56,947 nt of DNA from Bacillota bacterium (GTDB lineage Bacteria > Bacillota > Sulfobacillia > Symbiobacteriales > ZC4RG38): positions 1 through 56,947 of the forward strand of contig JAKKUO010000010.1 of the NCBI GenBank assembly GCA_021890795.1, in the 5' to 3' direction. This document shows, piece by piece, positions 8,616-16,156 of this stretch (its first letter is position 1; every line of letters starts with the position of its first letter). The notes beneath the pieces are model-generated. The model saw only the letters and a list, made by a program, of their open reading frames with translations, made no database searches and had not been told where the DNA came from. The translations under genes and the position numbers were made by a program.

Positions 8616-10073
8616 TCACGGGGCGCCATTGCCGTCAGTGGGAGCCAAAGGGTCGGCGGCGGAGCCATATTCCGTTGTCCTGCCGAAGAGCCCGGCCCGG
8701 GCCCGGTGCAGCGCCCGGGCCTTTTCCAGTTGCTGACGGACCGCCTCCGGCCCGGTGCCGCCGCGGCTGTTGCGACCGGCGACACAGGCCTCGGGCTCGA
8801 GCGCGGCGTAGACGTCCGCCTCGATCTTGTCGGAGAACCGCCGGTACTCCTCCAGGCTGAGGTCCAGGAGGTACTTCCCCGACTGGATCGCGTACAGGAC
8901 GATCCGGCCGGCAATCTCGTGGGCCTCCCGGAAAGGCACCCCCTTTTTCGCCAGGTAGTCCGCCAGGTCCGTGGCGTTGGAATAGTCCTGGCGGACCGCC
9001 CGGGCCATCCGGTCCCGGTTGAACCGGACCGTGGCCAGCATCCCCGCGGTCATCTCCAGGCAGGCCTTGAGGGTGTCCACCGCGTCGAAGAGCCGCTCCT
9101 TGTCCTCCTGCAGGTCGGTGTGGTAGGCCAGGGGCAGGGCCTTCACGACCGTCAGGAGGGCCATCAGGTCGCCGTAGATGCGGCCGGTCTTGCCCCGGAC
9201 CAGCTCCGCCACGTCGGGGTTCTTCTTCTGGGGCATGATCGAGGAGCCGGTGGCGAAGCTGTCGTCCATCTCCACAAAGCCGAACTCCGCGGTGGACCAG
9301 AGGATCAGCTCCTCCGCCAGCCGGGAGAGGTGGGCCTGGCAGATGGCCGCGGCCGCCACCACCTCCAGGACGAAGTCCCGGTCCGAGACCGCATCGAGGC
9401 TGTTCTCGTACACCCCGGCAAAGCCCAGCTCCTGCCGCACCTGTTCCCGGTCGATGGGGAAGGTGGTCCCCGCCAGGGCCCCGGCCCCCAGGGGCAGGAG
9501 GTCCGCCCGCTTGTAAGCATCGGCGAAGCGGCCGTCGTCCCGCTCCAGCATCCAGAAGTAGGCCAGGAGGTGGTGGGCCAGGAGGATGGGCTGGGCCCGC
9601 TGCAGGTGCGTGTACCCGGGCATGACCGTCTCAAGCTCTTCGGCAGCCCTATCCAGGATAATCCCCTGCAGGTCGAAGATCAAGGCGCGAATGGCGGTAA
9701 TTTCGTCCTTGACAAACAGATGCAGATCCGTGACCACCTGGTCGTTCCGGCTGCGGGCGGTGTGGAGCTTGCCCCCCACCGGGCCGATCTTCTCGATCAG
9801 CCGGCGCTCGATGTTCATGTGGATGTCCTCGTACTCCACCCGGAAAGGAAAGGTGCCCGCGGCCAGCTCCCGCCGGACCTCCTCCAGCCCGGCCAGGATC
9901 GCCTCGGTCTCCGCCGGGGCGAGGATGCCCTGCCGGCCCAGCATGCGGGCATGGGCCATCGACCCCCGGACGTCCTGGGGCCAGAGCCGGCGGTCAAAGC
10001 CGATGGAAGCGGTAAAGCGCTCCACCTTCCGGTCGACCGCTTTGGTGAACCGGCCCGCCCACGGTTTGCTCAC
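8616..10073 (-). CDS. argH: Argininosuccinate lyase
   Basis: Last step of arginine synthesis, splitting argininosuccinate to arginine and fumarate; 485 residues, about 20 more than usual because of a charged C-terminal tail. The superfamily signature GSSIMPQKKNPD is intact, as are the TARSRNDQV-type loop (HTARSRNDQVVTDLHLF) and the YTHLQRAQP segment. The GTG start has GGAGG 9 bases upstream. It heads the operon argH-carA-carB, away from its usual partner argG, which is in the argC operon 10 kb off. The promoter and ARG box before it match those of argC, so both operons should be repressed together by arginine. Confidence 0.95.
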   Translation of the reverse strand: MSKPWAGRFTKAVDRKVERFTASIGFDRRLWPQDVRGSMAHARMLGRQGILAPAETEAILAGLEEVRRELAAGTFPFRVEYEDIHMNIERRLIEKIGPVGGKLHTARSRNDQVVTDLHLFVKDEITAIRALIFDLQGIILDRAAEELETVMPGYTHLQRAQPILLAHHLLAYFWMLERDDGRFADAYKRADLLPLGAGALAGTTFPIDREQVRQELGFAGVYENSLDAVSDRDFVLEVVAAAAICQAHLSRLAEELILWSTAEFGFVEMDDSFATGSSIMPQKKNPDVAELVRGKTGRIYGDLMALLTVVKALPLAYHTDLQEDKERLFDAVDTLKACLEMTAGMLATVRFNRDRMARAVRQDYSNATDLADYLAKKGVPFREAHEIAGRIVLYAIQSGKYLLDLSLEEYRRFSDKIEADVYAALEPEACVAGRNSRGGTGPEAVRQQLEKARALHRARAGLFGRTTEYGSAADPLAPTDGNGAP

Positions 10074-10125
10074 CGGTCATCGCCTCCGTTCCCCGTTCCT
10101 CAGGCCCTGGGCAGGGCTCTGCATG

Positions 10126-10154
10126 ATTATACTATCCATTGCATATGTATGCAA
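10126..10154 (-). promoter_or_regulatory. argH-carAB promoter
   Basis: On the minus strand TTGCAT (10149-10154), a 17-base spacer and a perfect TATAAT (10126-10131). The same hexamers with the same spacing occur before argC. Confidence 0.85.
10139..10154. promoter_or_regulatory. ARG box (ArgR/AhrC operator) of argH
   Basis: TTGCATATGTATGCAA is an inverted repeat imperfect only at the centre, and covers the -35 and part of the spacer. The core TGCATATGTATGCA is identical at argC. Shape and location agree with known ArgR/AhrC operators; the regulator gene is not in the window. Confidence 0.75.
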
Positions 10155-10218
10155 GGGCGACCCCCTGGGAGGGGGTCGCCCTGAAGCCGAAGCCCGGTGT
10201 CCCCTCGGACACCGGGCT
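10155..10218 (-). terminator. Two back-to-back hairpins ending the PTS operon
   Basis: Just after the Enzyme I stop come a 12-bp perfect stem (10191-10202 with 10207-10218) and another 12-bp perfect stem (10155-10166 with 10170-10181, 3-base loop). Neither has a proper U run. The second abuts the argH ARG box, insulating argH from PTS read-through. Confidence 0.6.
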
Positions 10219-10222
10219 GTTC

Positions 10223-11977
10223 TCACTGCTCCGATTTCAGCTCTGCCAGAGCCTCTTCGAGGCAGGACCGGACCTCCCGGGCCGTGGCCAGCCCCCGGAC
10301 CCGCTCCCAGAGGGCGACAAAGGTCGCCCGATCCGCCCGGCGGATCAGGTCCTTGGCCCGGAGCACCGCCGGCGCCGGCATGCTCAGCTCGTCGATCCCC
10401 ATGCCCACCAGGAGGGGGATGGCCAGGGGCTGCCCGGCCATATCCCCGCACATGCCGACAGGGATGCCATGCCGGTGCCCTTCCTCGATGGTCCGGGCGA
10501 TGAGCCGCAGGACCGCGGGGTGGAAGGGGTCCGCCAGCTCCCCCAGGGCCGGGTTGCCCCGGTCCGCGGCCATGGTGTACTGGACCAGGTCGTTGGTGCC
10601 GATGCTGAAGAAGTCGCACTCCCGGGCGAGGAGGTCCGCGGCCATGGCCGCCGCCGGCGTCTCGATCATGATCCCCACCGGGATCCGGTCCGCCACCGCC
10701 ACCCCTGCGGCCACCAGCTCCTCCCGGACCGCGGCGAGTTCGGCCTTGGCCCGCCGCAGCTCCTCCAGGCAGCTGATCATGGGAAACATGATCCAAAGGT
10801 TCCCGTAGGGCGAGGCCCGCAGGAGCGCCCTGAGCTGCCGGCGGAAGAGCTCGGGCTCCCGGAAGCAGAGCCGGATGGCCCGGACCCCCAGGAAGGGGTT
10901 CTCCTCCTTGGGCAGGTCCAGGTACGGCAGGGGCTTGTCCCCGCCGATGTCCAGGGTGCGGATGATGACCGGCCGGGGCTTCACTGCCTCCAGGACGGTC
11001 CGGTAGGCCTCAAACTGCTCCTCTTCCGTGGGCATGGCCTCCCGGTGGAGGAAGAGGAACTCGGTGCGGAAGAGGCCAATCCCCTCCGCCCCCGCGGCCA
11101 GCACCCCGGCCACCTCCCCGGGCTCGCCGATGTTGGCCGCAACCTGGACCCGGTGGCCGTCCCGGGTCGCACCGGGGAGGTCCCGGAGGGCCAGGAGCCG
11201 CTCCCGTTCCCGCTCCGCTTCCGCCCGGGCCGCCTGGTAGGCCTGGACCCGCTCCGGCTCCGGCGCCACCACCACCGTCCCCTGGTCGCCGTCCACCAGC
11301 AGCAGCTCTCCGTCGGCGACGACGCCGGTGATCCCTGCCGCACCCACCACCACCGGAATCCCCAGGGCCCGGGCGATGAGGACCGTATGGGAGGTGCGGC
11401 CGCCCCGCTCCAGGACGATGGCCCCCACCTTCTGCACGTCGAGGGATGCGGTCTCCGACGGCAGGAGGTCTTCTGCCACCAGGACCGCCCCCGGGGGCAG
11501 GCCCTTGGGCAGGCCGGACTCCGCCGCGCCGGTGAGGCACCGGACCACCCGCCGGCCCACGTCCCGGACGTCTGCGGCCCGCTCCGCCAGGTACGGATCG
11601 TCCAGGGCCGCCAGCACCGCGGCCTGCTCCTCACAGGCCTTCAGGCACGCGGCTTCCGCCCCCAGATGCTCCTCGGTGATCCGGCGGACCATCGCCTCCA
11701 CCAGGGCCGGATCCTGGAGCATCATCCGCTGGGCGCCGAGAATCCCGGCCTTCTCCTCCCCCAGCCGCTGCCGGGTCTCAGCCTCCAGGGCTGCCAGCTC
11801 CTCCTCCGCCCGGGCCAGGGCCGCCCTGAGCCGCTCCACCTCCGCCGGCGCCTCCTCGGGCCGGATCCGGCGCCCGGTGCTGGCCAGGCCGGCCTTTTGC
11901 ACCAGGACCGCGGGGCCCAGGTGGGAGCCGGGGGCAGCCCCCAGACCCCGGAGTTCAACCGCACGCGGCTGCGTCAT
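10223..11977 (-). CDS. ptsI: PEP-protein phosphotransferase, PTS Enzyme I
   Basis: Cytosolic first enzyme of the PTS; it takes phosphate from phosphoenolpyruvate onto a histidine and passes it to HPr. Length 584, close to the family's ~575. The phosphorylated His197 lies in GGRTSHTVLIARALGIP. The PEP-binding TIM barrel has the radical-type motifs FFSIGTNDLVQYTMAADRGNP and the catalytic Cys in GMCGDMAGQP. The start overlaps the end of the HPr gene by 23 bases, implying translational coupling. It is the last gene of a sugar-specific PTS operon, so this copy may be dedicated to that substrate or may be the cell's only Enzyme I; the window cannot tell which. Confidence 0.95.
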   Translation of the reverse strand: MTQPRAVELRGLGAAPGSHLGPAVLVQKAGLASTGRRIRPEEAPAEVERLRAALARAEEELAALEAETRQRLGEEKAGILGAQRMMLQDPALVEAMVRRITEEHLGAEAACLKACEEQAAVLAALDDPYLAERAADVRDVGRRVVRCLTGAAESGLPKGLPPGAVLVAEDLLPSETASLDVQKVGAIVLERGGRTSHTVLIARALGIPVVVGAAGITGVVADGELLLVDGDQGTVVVAPEPERVQAYQAARAEAERERERLLALRDLPGATRDGHRVQVAANIGEPGEVAGVLAAGAEGIGLFRTEFLFLHREAMPTEEEQFEAYRTVLEAVKPRPVIIRTLDIGGDKPLPYLDLPKEENPFLGVRAIRLCFREPELFRRQLRALLRASPYGNLWIMFPMISCLEELRRAKAELAAVREELVAAGVAVADRIPVGIMIETPAAAMAADLLARECDFFSIGTNDLVQYTMAADRGNPALGELADPFHPAVLRLIARTIEEGHRHGIPVGMCGDMAGQPLAIPLLVGMGIDELSMPAPAVLRAKDLIRRADRATFVALWERVRGLATAREVRSCLEEALAELKSEQ

Positions 11978-12245
11978 GGCTGGGGCTCCCCCCTTCCCCG
12001 CCGAGGAGGGCCGACAGCCGTTCGATGGCCGCCTCCTCCCCGGGACCCTCGGCCACCAGGACCACCTCCTGGCCGCACCGGATCCCCAGGCTCAGCACCT
12101 GCAGGATGCTCTTGGCGTCGGCAGACCGGTCGCCGGCCATGAGGATCACCCGGCAGGGGTGCTTCTGGGCTTCCTGGACAAACTGGGCTGCAGGCCTGGC
12201 GTGCAAGCCTACGGGATCGGTGATGGTGATGCGTCGGGTTTGCAT
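11955..12245 (-). CDS. ptsH: Phosphocarrier protein HPr
   Basis: 96 residues, slightly longer than the usual ~88 because of a Gly/Ser/His tail. His15 in GLHARPAAQF accepts phosphate from Enzyme I, and Ser46 in AKSILQVLSLGI matches the HPr-kinase target of Firmicutes. The protein can therefore probably also act as a carbon-catabolite signal with CcpA, provided HprK exists elsewhere. The tail is encoded by DNA that overlaps the start of ptsI. The best ribosome-site match (GAAGG) is rather far upstream of the ATG, about 12 bases. Confidence 0.93.
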   Translation of the reverse strand: MQTRRITITDPVGLHARPAAQFVQEAQKHPCRVILMAGDRSADAKSILQVLSLGIRCGQEVVLVAEGPGEEAAIERLSALLGGEGGSPSHDAAACG

Positions 12246-12318
12246 GCGGCTTCGACACCTTCCCCTTTCTCAGGGTAATTGGCGGATGCCCGGATGGGGC
12301 CCGGCACCCCGCGGACCC

Positions 12319-12954
12319 TCAGCGGAGTGCGGCCTGCACCTTCTCCACCAGGGTCCGGGCCCGCTCGGCGATGGCGTCCCAATCGCCCCGGGCCACCAGG
12401 TCCTTGGCCACCAGCGCCCCGCCCAGGCCAACCGCGTAGGCACCGGCCCGGATGAACTCGTCGGCGTTCTCCACGGTAATGCCGCCGGTGCCCAGGAGCC
12501 GGATCTCGGGGAACGGCCCCCGCATCTCCCGGAAGAACGCCGGGGTCACGGCGCTGGCCGGGAAGATCTTCACCAGGTCCGCCCCGGCCCGGACCGCGGT
12601 GACCGCCTCGGTGGGGGTCATGGCCCCTGGGATGGCAAGGCGGCCCAGCTCCTTGGTCTTCCGGATTACGTCCGGGTCGGTGTGGGGGGAGACGATGAAC
12701 TCCGCCCCGGCGGCCACCGACCGCTCCACTTCCTCCGGGGTCAGGACCGTCCCCATCCCCGGCACCACATCGGGCAGTTCCCGGGCGATCGCGGCCACGG
12801 ACTCCAGCGCACCCGGGGAGGGGTAGGTCACCTCGATGCAGCGGATGCCGCCCTTGTAAAGAGCCCGGGCCACGGCGACCGCCTCATGAGGCCCCAGCCC
12901 CCGGAGGATGGCCACCACCCGGCTTGCGTGTAAGGCTTCGGCTGCACGGCTCAA
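12319..12954 (-). CDS. eda: KDPG/KHG-type aldolase
   Basis: Class I aldolase of 211 residues that splits 2-keto-3-deoxy-6-phosphogluconate-like compounds to pyruvate and a triose phosphate. The Schiff-base lysine is Lys129 in DLVKIFPAS, the general base Glu41 is in CIEVTYPSP, and Arg18 in AILRG binds the carboxylate. Typical family members read EVTLRTP or EITFTTP where this one has EVTYPSP, so the substrate could differ (KDPG, KDPGal or 4-hydroxy-2-oxoglutarate). The TTG start is supported by GAGGTG 7 bases upstream. Its place in the PTS operon suggests that the imported sugar ends in an Entner-Doudoroff-like cleavage. Confidence 0.88.
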   Translation of the reverse strand: MSRAAEALHASRVVAILRGLGPHEAVAVARALYKGGIRCIEVTYPSPGALESVAAIARELPDVVPGMGTVLTPEEVERSVAAGAEFIVSPHTDPDVIRKTKELGRLAIPGAMTPTEAVTAVRAGADLVKIFPASAVTPAFFREMRGPFPEIRLLGTGGITVENADEFIRAGAYAVGLGGALVAKDLVARGDWDAIAERARTLVEKVQAALR

Positions 12955-13009
12955 CGCCCATCACCTCAGTTCCGTCACAATCTCAGCGATTCGCCTCAGT
13001 TCTGTTCGC

Positions 13010-13306
13010 TTATCCGCCGGCCAGACGCTCGCCGACGCTCTCCGCCAGCCGGCGGAGGTTTTCCGCCGTGGGGAACATGTACGCCATGGGAGCCACCAGG
13101 ACCGGGGTGCGCAGGGGGAACCCCGGGTGGGCCGGGGCGACGAAGAGGGCCGCCTGCCCGTCCCAGTAGCCGCAGGCACCCACCTCCGCCTCCAGGGCCT
13201 CCACCCGGAGCCCCCGGGCCCGGAGGCCCGTCTGGATCGCCTCCGCCAGCATCCGGGCCCGGGTGGCGCAGTTGTACTGGAGGACCACCACCAGGTCAGG
13301 TCGCAA
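13010..13306 (-). CDS. Small IIB-like protein of unknown function
   Basis: About 98 residues, not recognised as a named family. It begins RPDLVVVLQYNCATRARMLAE: a beta strand, a cysteine (residue 13), then a helix, followed by alternating strands and helices (ALFVAP.., PVLVAPMAYM). This resembles the fold of lactose/cellobiose-type PTS IIB proteins, whose phosphorylated Cys sits in the same place, although the CGSG/CSAG loop is not conserved. The TTG at 13306 has a G6 run 7 bases upstream; an ATG five codons earlier (13321) is the alternative. Either start overlaps the SDR stop, implying coupling. A redox or regulatory role is equally possible. Confidence 0.6.
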   Translation of the reverse strand: MRPDLVVVLQYNCATRARMLAEAIQTGLRARGLRVEALEAEVGACGYWDGQAALFVAPAHPGFPLRTPVLVAPMAYMFPTAENLRRLAESVGERLAGG

Positions 13307-14036
13307 CGGTGTACCCCCCATCCACCGGCAGCAACGCCCCGGTGATGTACCGGGCCTCGTCGGAGAGGAGGAAGGCCACCGCGTCGGCCACCTCCGCCGG
13401 CTCGGCCATCCGCCCCATGGGGATCCGGGCGAGGCGCTGCTCCTCCAGCTTCCGCAGCTCCGGGTCCTCGAACCGGGCCCGGATCTCCTCGGTGAGGGTG
13501 GGCCCCGGGCAGACCGCGTTCACCCGGATCCGGGGGGCGAGTTCCAGGGCCAGGGACTGGGTGATGGCGCTGACCGCGGCCTTGGCCCCGGTGTACTGCA
13601 TCCGGCCGGTCTTGGGCCGGACCGCCGCGGAGGAGCTGAGGTTGACCACCGCCCCGGTCAGCTCCGTGGCCGCCAGCCGGCGGGCGAACTCCCGGGTCAT
13701 GACCACCATGGTGACCACGTTGGAAGCGTAGGCGGCGTGCAGGGCCTCCGGGGTGAGGTCCGCGAGGGTGCGCCGCTCCCGGCCGCCACCGACGTTGTTC
13801 ACCAGGAGCTGGGGCACCCCCACCTGCCCGGTGACGGCGTCAAACAGCCGGGCGACGGCCTCGGGGTCCGACACATCGCAGGTGAAGGCAAAAAGTCGCT
13901 CCCCGGAGACCGGATTCGGCTCCCGGTCCACCATGACCACGGTGGCGCCGTCGGCGTGCAGCCGCTCGGCGATGGCCCGGCCGATCCCCCGGCGGGCCCC
14001 GGTGACCACCGCAATCTTGCCTGCCAGCCCCCGCAT
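13296..14036 (-). CDS. Short-chain dehydrogenase/reductase (SDR)
   Basis: NAD(P)-dependent oxidoreductase of 246 residues, classical SDR. The dinucleotide-binding TGARRGIG is at about 12-19, the NNVGG stabilising motif near 80, the catalytic Ser-Tyr-Lys set as NLSSSAA..QYTGAKAA, and the CPGP segment after it. It resembles 3-oxoacyl reductase-like and sugar or polyol dehydrogenases; the acidic D (VMVDREPN) after the second strand suggests NAD rather than NADP. It follows the zinc dehydrogenase gene by 12 bases and overlaps the small IIB-like gene, firmly inside the PTS operon. The likely substrate is the imported polyol or sugar acid, or its phosphate. Confidence 0.88.
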   Translation of the reverse strand: MRGLAGKIAVVTGARRGIGRAIAERLHADGATVVMVDREPNPVSGERLFAFTCDVSDPEAVARLFDAVTGQVGVPQLLVNNVGGGRERRTLADLTPEALHAAYASNVVTMVVMTREFARRLAATELTGAVVNLSSSAAVRPKTGRMQYTGAKAAVSAITQSLALELAPRIRVNAVCPGPTLTEEIRARFEDPELRKLEEQRLARIPMGRMAEPAEVADAVAFLLSDEARYITGALLPVDGGYTVAT

Positions 14037-14048
14037 CCTACCACCCCC

Positions 14049-15095
14049 TCACGGACGGATGACCACCTTCAGCCCCTCGCCCCGGGCCACCCGGTCGAAG
14101 CCCGCATGGACCTCGGCCAGGGGCAGCTCGGTGGTGATGAGAGGCCGCAGGTCGATGGCACCGGAGGCGAGCCAGCGGAGGGTGGTGTCGTACTGGTTGG
14201 GGCCGGAGCCGTTGGCCCCGAAGACCGCCAGCTGCTTGTAGTGCAGAAGGTTGGTGTTCAGCACCGCCTCGGGCCGGTCGTGGGGCAGGCCGGCAAAGAA
14301 GCTGACCCGGCCGGCAGGGCGAGCGATCTCCAGCGCCAGGCGCTGGGCCTCCGCCGACCCGGCGGCGACGATCACCACGTCGAGCCCCAGGCCGGTGAGC
14401 TGCCGGACCCGCTCCACCGGGTCCTCCTGCCGGGAGTTGATGACAAAGTCCGGCCGGAACCGGCGGGCCTCCTGGATCCGGCCCTCGGAGATCTCGATGA
14501 AGCCCACCAGCGCTGCGCCCTGGGCCCGGGCCTGCAGCAGGTGCATCACCCCGATGGGCCCGGCGCCGATGATGCCCACGGTCTCCCCGGGGCGGATGTT
14601 CAGGAGCCGCTGGCCGTTGTAGACCGCGGTGAAGGGCTCGACCAGCGCCGCCGCGGTGAGGTCGAAAGGATCCGGAAGCTTGCGGACGTTCCCCAGGCGA
14701 ATCGCCGCCGCAGGGATCCGGACGTACTCGGCGAAGGCACCGTCGTAATCAAAGCCGATGATGGTCCGGTGCAGGCAGAGGTTCTCGAGCCCCTGCCGGC
14801 AGTAGGCGCACATGCCACAGGAGATTCCGGGGACCACCATCACCCGGTCCCCTTCGGCGAACCCTTCCACCGCCGCCCCCACCCGGGCCACCACGCCGGA
14901 GAACTCGTGGCCCAGGACCCGGCGGCCCTTGATCCGGGTGTGCCCCGCCTTGAAGGTCCGGAGATCGGTGCCGCAGATGGAGCAGGCGTGGACCCGGACC
15001 AGGATCTCGTCCGGGCCGATCTCCGGCACGGGCACCTCCTCCACCCGCATCTCGCCGGGCCGATAGAAGACAAGGGCCTGCATGGTCTTCGTCAC
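14049..15095 (-). CDS. Zinc-dependent polyol/alcohol dehydrogenase
   Basis: Medium-chain dehydrogenase of 348 residues like sorbitol, galactitol-phosphate and threonine dehydrogenases. Catalytic zinc ligands appear in SICGTDLRTF and GHEFSG; structural zinc ligands in CGMCAYCRQGLENLC; the Rossmann motif is GIIGAGPIGVMHLLQA. The GTG start overlaps the stop of the preceding gene as GTGA and has GGAGG 10 bases upstream. With a galactitol-type PTS in the same operon, oxidation of an imported polyol phosphate to a ketose phosphate (as GatD does) is the natural reading. No tagatose-phosphate kinase or tagatose bisphosphate aldolase is present, which argues against plain galactitol catabolism. Confidence 0.9.
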   Translation of the reverse strand: MTKTMQALVFYRPGEMRVEEVPVPEIGPDEILVRVHACSICGTDLRTFKAGHTRIKGRRVLGHEFSGVVARVGAAVEGFAEGDRVMVVPGISCGMCAYCRQGLENLCLHRTIIGFDYDGAFAEYVRIPAAAIRLGNVRKLPDPFDLTAAALVEPFTAVYNGQRLLNIRPGETVGIIGAGPIGVMHLLQARAQGAALVGFIEISEGRIQEARRFRPDFVINSRQEDPVERVRQLTGLGLDVVIVAAGSAEAQRLALEIARPAGRVSFFAGLPHDRPEAVLNTNLLHYKQLAVFGANGSGPNQYDTTLRWLASGAIDLRPLITTELPLAEVHAGFDRVARGEGLKVVIRP

Positions 15096-16156
15096 GTCCA
15101 GTCCACCTCCACCCCAATCGCCGCAGCCTCCTGTCGGATCTCCGCGGCCACCTTGGCCGGAATGGGAATCCCCCGCTCCAGCCGCTCCTGCCGGGTGCGG
15201 GCCTCCAGCTCGCCGGGGAGGAAGACCCCGGGGGAGTCGGCCGCCGGCGGGCAGCCGTGGACCTTGGCCACCACCTCCTCCACCTCGGCGAGGAACCGGT
15301 CGCGGCCAGCGAAGAGGTCTGGGTCGATTGCGGCGAGGAGGAAGCTGACGTTCTGCCCCCGGTCCAGGCCGTGGTGCAGGGAGGCAACCTTGTCCATGCA
15401 GCCGCCGCCGGAGAGGGCCCCGGTCAGGAGGTCGATGCAGAGAGAGAGGCCATACCCCTTGGGGCCGCCCAGGGGCATCAGAAGCCCCTTGAGGGCCTTC
15501 TCCGGGTCGGTGGTGGGCCGGCCCTCCGGGTCCAGGGCCCACCCCTCCGGAATCGGCATCCCCTTCTCCCGGGCCAAGTAGATCTTGGACTTGGCCGCCG
15601 CGCTGGTGGCCATGTCCAGGATGATCGGCTCCCCCTCCCGGCGGGGCACCGCGATGGAGAGGGGGTTGGTCCCCAGGAGGGGCCTCCGGCCGCCCCAGGG
15701 GGCCATGCTGGGCGGGGCGTTGGAGAGGGTGATGCCGATGAGTCCCTGGAGCGCCGCCATGCGGGCGTAGTAGAAGGCCGCCCCCAGGGTGGTGTTGTTC
15801 ATGCACAGCGCCAGGAAGATCCCGGTCTGGCGGCAGCCGGCGATGGCCTTATCCATGGCGAAGGTGCCGGCGATGGCCCCCAGGCCGTTGTCGCCGTCCA
15901 CCAGGATGTAGGCCGGACCACTCCGGACGATTCGGACCTGCGGGCGGGGGTTGGTTGCCCCCGCCCGCAGCCGCCGCAGGTAGGTGCCGAGAGCTGCCAC
16001 CCCGTGGGAGTCAACGCCCCGGAGGCTGGCTTCCACCATGCTCTCGGCCACGGTCCGGGCATCGGCCTCGGTGAGCCCGGCTGCCACCAGCAGCCGGACC
16101 ACCTCCGCTCGCAGCCGGTCCGCCGGGATCCATACCGTTGCGGCTGTCTCCGTCAC
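15092..16156 (-). CDS. Ldh2/Mdh2-family oxidoreductase
   Basis: 354 residues of the malate/L-lactate/ureidoglycolate dehydrogenase family (Ldh_2), which uses a fold unrelated to ordinary lactate dehydrogenases and reduces or oxidises 2-keto/2-hydroxy acids with NAD(P). Family landmarks: SLRGVDSHGVAAL with the catalytic His near residue 50, LGTNPLSIAVP, and DMATSAAAKSKI. The family includes 2,3-diketo-L-gulonate reductase and 3-dehydro sugar-acid enzymes, which fits a sugar-acid pathway ending in the KDPG-type aldolase. Its GTG start overlaps the PTS IIC stop (GTGA) and its stop overlaps the next start in the same way. Confidence 0.85.
   Translation of the reverse strand: MTETAATVWIPADRLRAEVVRLLVAAGLTEADARTVAESMVEASLRGVDSHGVAALGTYLRRLRAGATNPRPQVRIVRSGPAYILVDGDNGLGAIAGTFAMDKAIAGCRQTGIFLALCMNNTTLGAAFYYARMAALQGLIGITLSNAPPSMAPWGGRRPLLGTNPLSIAVPRREGEPIILDMATSAAAKSKIYLAREKGMPIPEGWALDPEGRPTTDPEKALKGLLMPLGGPKGYGLSLCIDLLTGALSGGGCMDKVASLHHGLDRGQNVSFLLAAIDPDLFAGRDRFLAEVEEVVAKVHGCPPAADSPGVFLPGELEARTRQERLERGIPIPAKVAAEIRQEAAAIGVEVDWT

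Noticed and set aside
3727-8736. A 1669-codon open frame on the plus strand opposite carA-carB
   Set aside because: It is the antisense of two certain genes, reads as low-complexity Arg/Gly/His/Pro, and has no domain. Long antisense frames are expected at this GC content.
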